Source: CAZIUL01 sp964542475
GTDB taxonomy: Bacteria; Planctomycetota; B15-G4; CAYZWU01
Reading direction: 5' to 3'
DNA length: 35,600 nucleotides
Assembly: GCA_964542475.1 (NCBI GenBank)
Contig: CAZIUL010000044.1
Location: 1-35,600, forward strand
Positions 30,636 to 35,600 of the stretch are shown here, piece by piece. The notes beneath the pieces are model-generated. The model ran no database searches. It was not told the DNA's origin and saw nothing but the letters and a program-made list of their open reading frames with translations. How positions within the stretch are numbered: position 1 is the first letter of the stretch; the number at the start of each line of letters is the position of its first letter. The position numbers and the translations under genes were made by a program.

Positions 30636-33251
30636 TCATCTCCACCTGAGGGCCTTGAACCTTGTTTCGTTCCGTATGTTGTCCAGGTCGGAATCGTAGT
30701 CGATCATATCGATGTCGTCAAATCCGCTGTCCAGCGATTTTTTCAGCAGCTCGATTGCTCGCTCCTTTTCGTTCCTGACAGATGCGAGGCACGCGATCGT
30801 GTAGTAAACGGAAGGCTTGAAGCTGTCGTTCATCTCAGCGGCTTTTTCGTAATCCGCCACCGCTTCGTCGTATCGATCGAGCTCTTTGAAGGTGTTACCC
30901 CTGGTTTTCAAGGCCCAAGCCATCAGCCCGTGCTGCGGATTGCTCTGGATCCAACCGGTGAAAAACTCCAGCGTCTCTCCGTGTTTTCCCTCGACAACAA
31001 GGCGGGAGGCGGGCATGACAAACCCCGAAAAGGCGGCGAAGCGCAGGTCGTTTTTGAGGTTGCCGAGATCCGGATCGTCGTAGAACAGCTTGTGGCCCGC
31101 GGAAACAGCTTTTTCCAGCCATGAAAACCCCTTGTCGACCTCGTTCGCCAGCGCGTATGCCCGGGCCATGTTATAGTAGCAGAGGCTGCGAAGGCCGCTG
31201 TCCAGCTCAGCGACTTTTTCGTAGTCCGCGGCGGCTTGCTCGAAGCGCTCGATCTTGAAGCGACAGTCACCGCGGTTTCTGTACGCCCATGCCTGAGGCC
31301 GGCCCGTTTCCGGGTTTGCTTCGATCCATGCGGTAAGGCGCGCGTTTGCCAGGCCGTATTCGCCCTCGTTGATAAGACGGAAGGCCGCCTCCAGGTCGGG
31401 TGCCATCCTTTGCGGCCCGATCGTTTGCCTGCTGACTTGATCGATCGAACCGGTCAGTTCGGCGACGAATCCATGAAAGAGGTTCTTTTCCATTATGTAA
31501 TCCATGATTGATGCCGAAAGCGCACAGAGGGCTCCCGCACCCATTGGACACCTGCTCGACACGAGAAGCCCTTCCTCGTCCATGACCGCGTAGACGACAG
31601 CGTTTGACATGTGAGATGACAGTGTTTCAGCCATGGGCAGCAGCCCGGCTTCCAGGGGCAGATCGCTGTTGGCCAGGACCATTGGCAGGAACGGGGCTCC
31701 CATGCCGTAGCCGATCTGAAGCGATCTTTTGAGGTCGGCGAACGCCACCATGGAGGCGTCAAAGGGCAGGCCCGTCATGGCCTGCGTGAAGGCTTCGTTA
31801 TCGACAATCCCGGGCTCGCCTTTGTCGAGCCAGCGCAGGTACCGTTTCATTGTCAGGGTCGTGCTCGCGATCAGAAGCCGCCCATCCTCCACCACGAATG
31901 TGATCGAAACCGGAATTTCAGACTGAGGAGGAGAGATGTGGCGAAGCGTGCGCCCGGAAAAGCTCGTATCGCCGACATCCTCGCCCGCTGCCTCAAGGGC
32001 GGCGAAAAGCTTGTCGAGCGCTGTGGGAAACCATTCTTCCTCATCCAGGGAGATGCTGATGATGATGTCGGGGATCATGGCCATTCCCGCCATTGCGGGC
32101 ATGGACACCGTGAGTGTCGCCTCGTTTCCCAGGGGGGATAGAATGTCCTGCTCCAGGTTCAGGCCTGTCTGATCCGCGAATGCGTCCATCCAGCCTTGGT
32201 ATGCGGCGTGTTTTTCAGGAAAGAACTTTTCGAGGAAGGAGCCGAGCTCTGACACAATCCGGGCGTGGTCAAAGGAGACTCCCGCGAAGAGGAGCGCTTC
32301 CGGCTGAGCCTTGGCGAACGCGTTCCCGGACAGCGGCGCAGGGGACAAGGCCGTGAACAGGCCGGTTTTTTCTCCCGGGTGGTCGAGGTAGAGGCTGTCA
32401 TTTGATCCTCCGCGTTCCAGCGTGCTTGCAAAGCAGAGCGCGTTGACATTGTCGAGCCCAAGCATGCTCATCCATTCTTCCAGGCCGGGGGGGCACATAG
32501 GACCGAAGATCTTCAGGCAGGACTTCACTCCGGTAAACGCCAGAAGATCGACCCCTTTGCCCGCGGCATGGCCTGTGCACCGGCAAAACGCCGGGTACCG
32601 GGCAAGCGAGGGCTTGTTGTCCAGGTGTGTGTCCGCGATCTCTTTCATGAAATCGAGGCTGAGCGATGCCACGAAATGGTTCCTTATGCACGCGTGAAAG
32701 ATGTTTACCGCGCTGTTGCGCCATCCCAGGCTGCTGATTTCGATCCCCCGGTATCTTTCCGTTCCCTGTTCCATGTTCCTGGCCCATGCGGTAACATCGA
32801 TCAGGCTGTTGAGCTGTTTCTTGAACGCCTCGCGGTCGCTTCCCATTTCCACGGCCACCGCGGCGTGCGGTACGGACTTTTCGCTGATGAAAGGCCCGTT
32901 TCTGCACCATGCGAAGGCGATCTCCCCGCGGCACAGGCTCCAGAGCTCCGGCAAAGGGTACGGAGCATCCTCTCCGTCATCCAGGAGGTCGGGGATCATG
33001 TCCAGGGCTTCAGCAAGAAAAGCCTGTACCTCCGGATCGTGAAACAGCTTTGAAAGGCTCAATGAGGCGCTTTCCGCTTTGAGCGCGTCAATGCCCGAAC
33101 ATTTCACCAGCAAGGCGGTGTCCGGGGGTATCAGCGATTCAAAGCCCAAGGAAGCGGGCTCAGTCCTCTCCTGGGCAGCAGCGATGTTGAAGCAGGCGAT
33201 ATAGACAATGGCGATAGCAGAAAGGGTGCGCCGGGTAAGGTGTTCGGACAT
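30636..33251 (-). CDS. exported DUF3352-like protein with TPR C-terminus (paralog B)
   Basis: An 871-residue protein with a signal peptide (LSAIAIVYIACFNIAAAQ) after AAGGAG 8 bases before the ATG. It aligns by eye with the protein at 25927-28239: PPDTALLVKCSGIDALKAES, FHDPEVQAFLAEALDMIPDLL, GLEEWMSMLGLDNVNALCFAS, DILSPLGNEATLTVSMPAM, MKRYLRWLDKGEPGIVDNEAF. It is about 100 residues longer because the C-terminus holds two blocks of TPR-like repeats (ARLTAWIEANPETGRPQAWAYRNRGDCRFKIERFEQAAADYEKVAEL and EFFTGWIQSNPQHGLMAWALKTRGNTFKELDRYDEAVADYEKAAEM) instead of one. Periplasmic scaffold or binding protein is a guess; no catalytic motif. Confidence 0.82.
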   Translation of the reverse strand: MSEHLTRRTLSAIAIVYIACFNIAAAQERTEPASLGFESLIPPDTALLVKCSGIDALKAESASLSLSKLFHDPEVQAFLAEALDMIPDLLDDGEDAPYPLPELWSLCRGEIAFAWCRNGPFISEKSVPHAAVAVEMGSDREAFKKQLNSLIDVTAWARNMEQGTERYRGIEISSLGWRNSAVNIFHACIRNHFVASLSLDFMKEIADTHLDNKPSLARYPAFCRCTGHAAGKGVDLLAFTGVKSCLKIFGPMCPPGLEEWMSMLGLDNVNALCFASTLERGGSNDSLYLDHPGEKTGLFTALSPAPLSGNAFAKAQPEALLFAGVSFDHARIVSELGSFLEKFFPEKHAAYQGWMDAFADQTGLNLEQDILSPLGNEATLTVSMPAMAGMAMIPDIIISISLDEEEWFPTALDKLFAALEAAGEDVGDTSFSGRTLRHISPPQSEIPVSITFVVEDGRLLIASTTLTMKRYLRWLDKGEPGIVDNEAFTQAMTGLPFDASMVAFADLKRSLQIGYGMGAPFLPMVLANSDLPLEAGLLPMAETLSSHMSNAVVYAVMDEEGLLVSSRCPMGAGALCALSASIMDYIMEKNLFHGFVAELTGSIDQVSRQTIGPQRMAPDLEAAFRLINEGEYGLANARLTAWIEANPETGRPQAWAYRNRGDCRFKIERFEQAAADYEKVAELDSGLRSLCYYNMARAYALANEVDKGFSWLEKAVSAGHKLFYDDPDLGNLKNDLRFAAFSGFVMPASRLVVEGKHGETLEFFTGWIQSNPQHGLMAWALKTRGNTFKELDRYDEAVADYEKAAEMNDSFKPSVYYTIACLASVRNEKERAIELLKKSLDSGFDDIDMIDYDSDLDNIRNETRFKALRWR

Positions 33252-33400
33252 GTGGAATTCTCCTTTTCGAACAGATCAGGGTGCCCTACAGGGAAAGCAT
33301 ATAAACCGGAACGAGGTTGTCCAATACTTCCACTTACTTTTTCCCGGCGGTTTCCCGGAAAAAAGACCAGCTCTGTAAAACCGAATCCATCAATTTTTAC

Positions 33401-33430
33401 TTGATATTCGGGAGCCTTTCCTGTTACAGT
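33401..33430 (+). promoter_or_regulatory. candidate promoter of the beta-helix genes
   Basis: TTGATA (33401-33406), an 18-base spacer and TACAGT (33425-33430). It lies 40 bp before the first copy of the duplicated start region and 114 bp before the main ATG. The rest of 33252-33445 shows no gene. Confidence 0.4.
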
Positions 33431-33445
33431 GCCGGGCATACGGGA

Positions 33446-33593
33446 CACTTTTTCAAAGGAGGAACTGCTATGCGTTACGGAATCATTTCCATCGGCATCA
33501 TCTTTGTTCTCGTTTCAACCACTTTTTCAAAGGAGGAACTGCTATGCGTTACGGAATCATTTCCATCGGCATCATCTTTGTTCTCGTTTCAAC
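33446..33593 (+). repeat. exact 74-bp tandem duplication of a translation start region
   Basis: 33446-33519 and 33520-33593 are identical. Each copy holds an AAAGGAGGAA ribosome-binding site, an ATG (33470 and 33544) and the bases coding for the signal peptide core (MRYGIISIGIIFVLVST). Because 74 is not a multiple of three, the first ATG reads out of frame with the main protein and ends after 64 codons at 33664. Confidence 0.97.
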
Positions 33594-33664
33594 CGCCCAG
33601 GGAGCCACCATTCACGTTCCCGTTGACCAGCCGACCATCCAGGATGGAATCAATAGGGCGGTGA
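33470..33664 (+). CDS. out-of-frame 64-codon product of the duplicated start
   Basis: The upstream copy of the start region has the same strong ribosome-binding site and first 17 codons as the beta-helix gene, then shifts frame into non-homologous sequence (TFSKEELLCVTESF...) and stops. It would give a signal-peptide-bearing nonsense peptide and overlaps the true start by 121 bases. It may lower or couple translation of the main gene, or be a recent neutral duplication. Confidence 0.3.
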   Translation: MRYGIISIGIIFVLVSTTFSKEELLCVTESFPSASSLFSFQPPREPPFTFPLTSRPSRMESIGR

Positions 33665-35157
33665 ACGGGGATACGGTGCTGGTTGCACCGGGGACGTATG
33701 TGGAGAACATTGATTTCAAGGGAAAGGCGATTACCGTCAAGAGTTCAGGCGGGGCTGAGGTGACGGTTATTGATGGTAACCAAGCCGGGAGCGTGGTGAC
33801 GTTCAATCATGGAGAAGGAAACGACTCCGTGATTCAGGGATTCACGCTCACGAATGGATCGGGCTTTGTGTGGGGAGGCACCAGCGGAGGCGGTATATGG
33901 TGCAGCGGCTCTTCCCCAACGATTAGCCAAAATATCATATCAGGAAATAATGCGGATTATGGTGGTGGGATTGCTTGTAAAGACTCATCTCCCATCATAA
34001 CCGGCAACCAAATCATCAACAATACCACCGTGCTGCCGAACGCTCACACCGGTGACGGGGGAGGAATTAAGTGCAACAATTCATCTGCGAAGATCAGTGA
34101 CAACACAATCGCCTACAACAGCGCGGAACACGATGGAGGCGGCGTAACAACCGATGACGGAAGCGATGGGACCATCATATCAAAGAACATGATCATGGGG
34201 AACACGGGGAGCGGGATTGCTTGCGGTGGATCGTCTCCAAGAATCCAGGACAACTTCATTTCAGGAAATACCACCCATCAATCCGGCGGAGGCATCAACT
34301 GTGAAGACGCGTCGTCACCAATGATTATCAACAACATCATCAGTGAAAATGTGGGTGATCACGATGGAGGGGGAATAGCCGCTTCCAACTCTTCTCCTAT
34401 TATCTGTTGTAATACAATCACTTATAACACTGCACAAATATGGGGCGGAGGTGGAATTTCAAGCACACAAAATTCCAATTCAACTGCCACGAACAACATC
34501 CTCTGGGAAAATGAGGCGACTACAGGACCTGAAATCTACATTGGAACACAAAATGAAACCTCCACACTCACCATCAGCTTCTCCGACGTGGAAGGGGGAC
34601 AAGGTTCCGTATATGTCGAACCCGGTTGCACGCTCAACTGGGGTGCGGGCATGATAGATGCAAACCCACTCTTTGTGGACCCAACCATCTACGATTTCCA
34701 TCTACCCTGGGATTCCCCATGTAAAGACACAGGAGATAATGCTGCGGTTATTGACTCTTATGACTTCGATTATGACTTCGAAGGTGACCCCCGCATCGCC
34801 TATGGAACCGTAGACATGGGAGCGGATGAGTTTTACAGACACCTTTACTATACAGGAGATGCCACGCCCGGCGGTTCATTGGAGATGAAATTCGTCGGCC
34901 TACCCGGTTCCTCTCCAGTTGGTTTATGGATTGCGTTCAACGCATTGGACGATCCTATCCCCGGTGCCTACGGTGATTGGTGGCTGTTGCCGCCGATGAT
35001 TGGTCCCATTCCCTTGGCTTCGATACCGTCGAACGGTGTGTATATGCTTCCCGGAACATTACCTGCTACCCCACCAGCTCCGTACACCTTGTACTTTCAG
35101 GCCATCATGGGAATGCCCCTGAAGCTGACAAACCTCTGCACGATGAACGTTGAATAA
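33544..35157 (+). CDS. secreted right-handed parallel beta-helix protein
   Basis: A 537-residue protein with a signal peptide (GIISIGIIFVLVSTAQG). Residues 22-75 are the usual entry to this fold (TIHVPVDQPTIQDGINRAVNGDTVLVAPGTY and a VTVIDGN strand). Residues about 90-345 carry many short PbH1-type repeats of the form SSPxIxxNxIxxNxAxxGGGI. There is then a closing segment (DANPLFVDP, DMGADEFY, ending about 430) and a C-terminal Gly/Pro-rich module (about 432-537). Such proteins include polysaccharide lyases and adhesins; no catalytic residues can be assigned. The main start is the second of two identical start regions. A paralog begins 16 bp downstream. Confidence 0.88.
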   Translation: MRYGIISIGIIFVLVSTAQGATIHVPVDQPTIQDGINRAVNGDTVLVAPGTYVENIDFKGKAITVKSSGGAEVTVIDGNQAGSVVTFNHGEGNDSVIQGFTLTNGSGFVWGGTSGGGIWCSGSSPTISQNIISGNNADYGGGIACKDSSPIITGNQIINNTTVLPNAHTGDGGGIKCNNSSAKISDNTIAYNSAEHDGGGVTTDDGSDGTIISKNMIMGNTGSGIACGGSSPRIQDNFISGNTTHQSGGGINCEDASSPMIINNIISENVGDHDGGGIAASNSSPIICCNTITYNTAQIWGGGGISSTQNSNSTATNNILWENEATTGPEIYIGTQNETSTLTISFSDVEGGQGSVYVEPGCTLNWGAGMIDANPLFVDPTIYDFHLPWDSPCKDTGDNAAVIDSYDFDYDFEGDPRIAYGTVDMGADEFYRHLYYTGDATPGGSLEMKFVGLPGSSPVGLWIAFNALDDPIPGAYGDWWLLPPMIGPIPLASIPSNGVYMLPGTLPATPPAPYTLYFQAIMGMPLKLTNLCTMNVE

Positions 35158-35173
35158 CGTAAGGGAGAAGATC

Positions 35174-35600
35174 ATGCGGTTTATAATAGTCGTTACAGTG
35201 CTTGCTTTTCCTGCTTTTGTTCATGCAACCACCATCCACGTTCCTGCTGACCAGCCGACCATCCAGGATGGAATAGATGCGGCGGGTAATAGGGATACTG
35301 TGCTGGTTGCGCCGGGAACGTATGTGGAGAATATCGACTTTTTGGGGAAGGCTATCACGGTCACTAGTTCAGGCGGGGCAGGGGCAACGATTATCGACGG
35401 TGGGAATCCCACGGACCCGGATTACGGGAGCTGTGTTGTATTCGAGAACGGTGAAGGTCCGGACTCGGTGCTGGATGGGTTTACGCTGTTGAACGGGGGA
35501 GGAACTGTTTATGGAATTCCTGGATACTTCTTATGGTACGGTGGCGGGATTTGCTGTTACAACACTTCCTCCCCGACCATCATGAACAACACCATCTCGG
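35174..35600 (+). CDS. second secreted beta-helix protein (partial, runs off the window)
   Basis: 142 codons are visible. A signal peptide (FIIVVTVLAFPAFVHA) is followed by TTIHVPADQPTIQDGIDAAGNRDTVLVAPGTY and an ATIIDGGNP strand, closely matching the upstream protein, then GFTLLNGGG and SSPTIMNNTIS as the first helix repeats. AAGGGAGAAG lies just before the ATG, and the gap to the previous stop is 16 bp, so the two are likely co-transcribed. DNA similarity between the two genes over the first 200 bases is high, consistent with tandem duplication. The 3' end lies outside the window. Confidence 0.87.
   Translation, partial: MRFIIVVTVLAFPAFVHATTIHVPADQPTIQDGIDAAGNRDTVLVAPGTYVENIDFLGKAITVTSSGGAGATIIDGGNPTDPDYGSCVVFENGEGPDSVLDGFTLLNGGGTVYGIPGYFLWYGGGICCYNTSSPTIMNNTIS

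Overview
The window reads as chromosomal DNA of an uncultured, GC-rich, Gram-negative-type bacterium, most plausibly Planctomycetota or a nearby PVC-like lineage. The support is family content and style only: exported HEAT, TPR and beta-helix proteins, a GH172 protein, a GH42-like hydrolase, a DUF362/DUF6599 pair, and Gly/Pro-rich C-terminal modules on secreted proteins. No rRNA or other phylogenetic marker is present, so this is an inference.

Layout. 1-1131 looks like the edge of one or more integrated elements. It holds two tRNA 3' halves with encoded CCA ends (Met-CAT and Val-TAC), each without a recognisable 5' half, and a short minus-strand ORF tail that resembles the end of an integrase gene. 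1222-8174 is a surface-carbohydrate region: a secreted GH172 (DUF2961) protein and a sulfotransferase on the plus strand, facing a minus-strand unit of an alkaline-phosphatase-superfamily phosphodiesterase, a small ORF and a GT2 glycosyltransferase. 8338-11175 encodes an exported HEAT-repeat protein. 11382-12236 is nnrD (NAD(P)HX repair).

12608-17549 is a co-directional plus-strand run: bifunctional nuclease family protein, ligA, a small membrane protein, a Tat-exported DUF362 protein, and a DUF6599 protein joined to it by a 4-base overlap. It ends in a strong terminator. 17616-20177 is a secreted papain-like protease with lectin-like and other C-terminal modules. 20392-21624 is a secreted sialate O-acetylesterase-type SGNH esterase. 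It is followed by a 154-bp-period repeat array interrupted by a 100-N assembly gap. 22066-25671 holds a GH42-like glycoside hydrolase and a peptidase-MA/TPR protein on the minus strand.

25927-33251 holds two related exported DUF3352-like/TPR proteins on the minus strand, flanking a thioredoxin-like gene and a convergent ArsP/YraQ-type permease. Those two genes are separated by a roughly 178-bp near-continuous palindrome. 33446-35600 has two tandem secreted beta-helix proteins; the 5' end of the first carries an exact 74-bp tandem duplication of its ribosome-binding site, start codon and signal-peptide region.

Together the genes suggest a cell investing in exported carbohydrate-active and protein-degrading enzymes and in decorated (sulfated or phosphorylated) surface glycans, with a housekeeping block in the middle. 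The most unusual items are the large palindrome, the duplicated translation-initiation region, a beta-sandwich-like module apparently shared by the adjacent phosphodiesterase and glycosyltransferase, the tRNA-half/integrase-tail boundary, and the collapsed repeat array.
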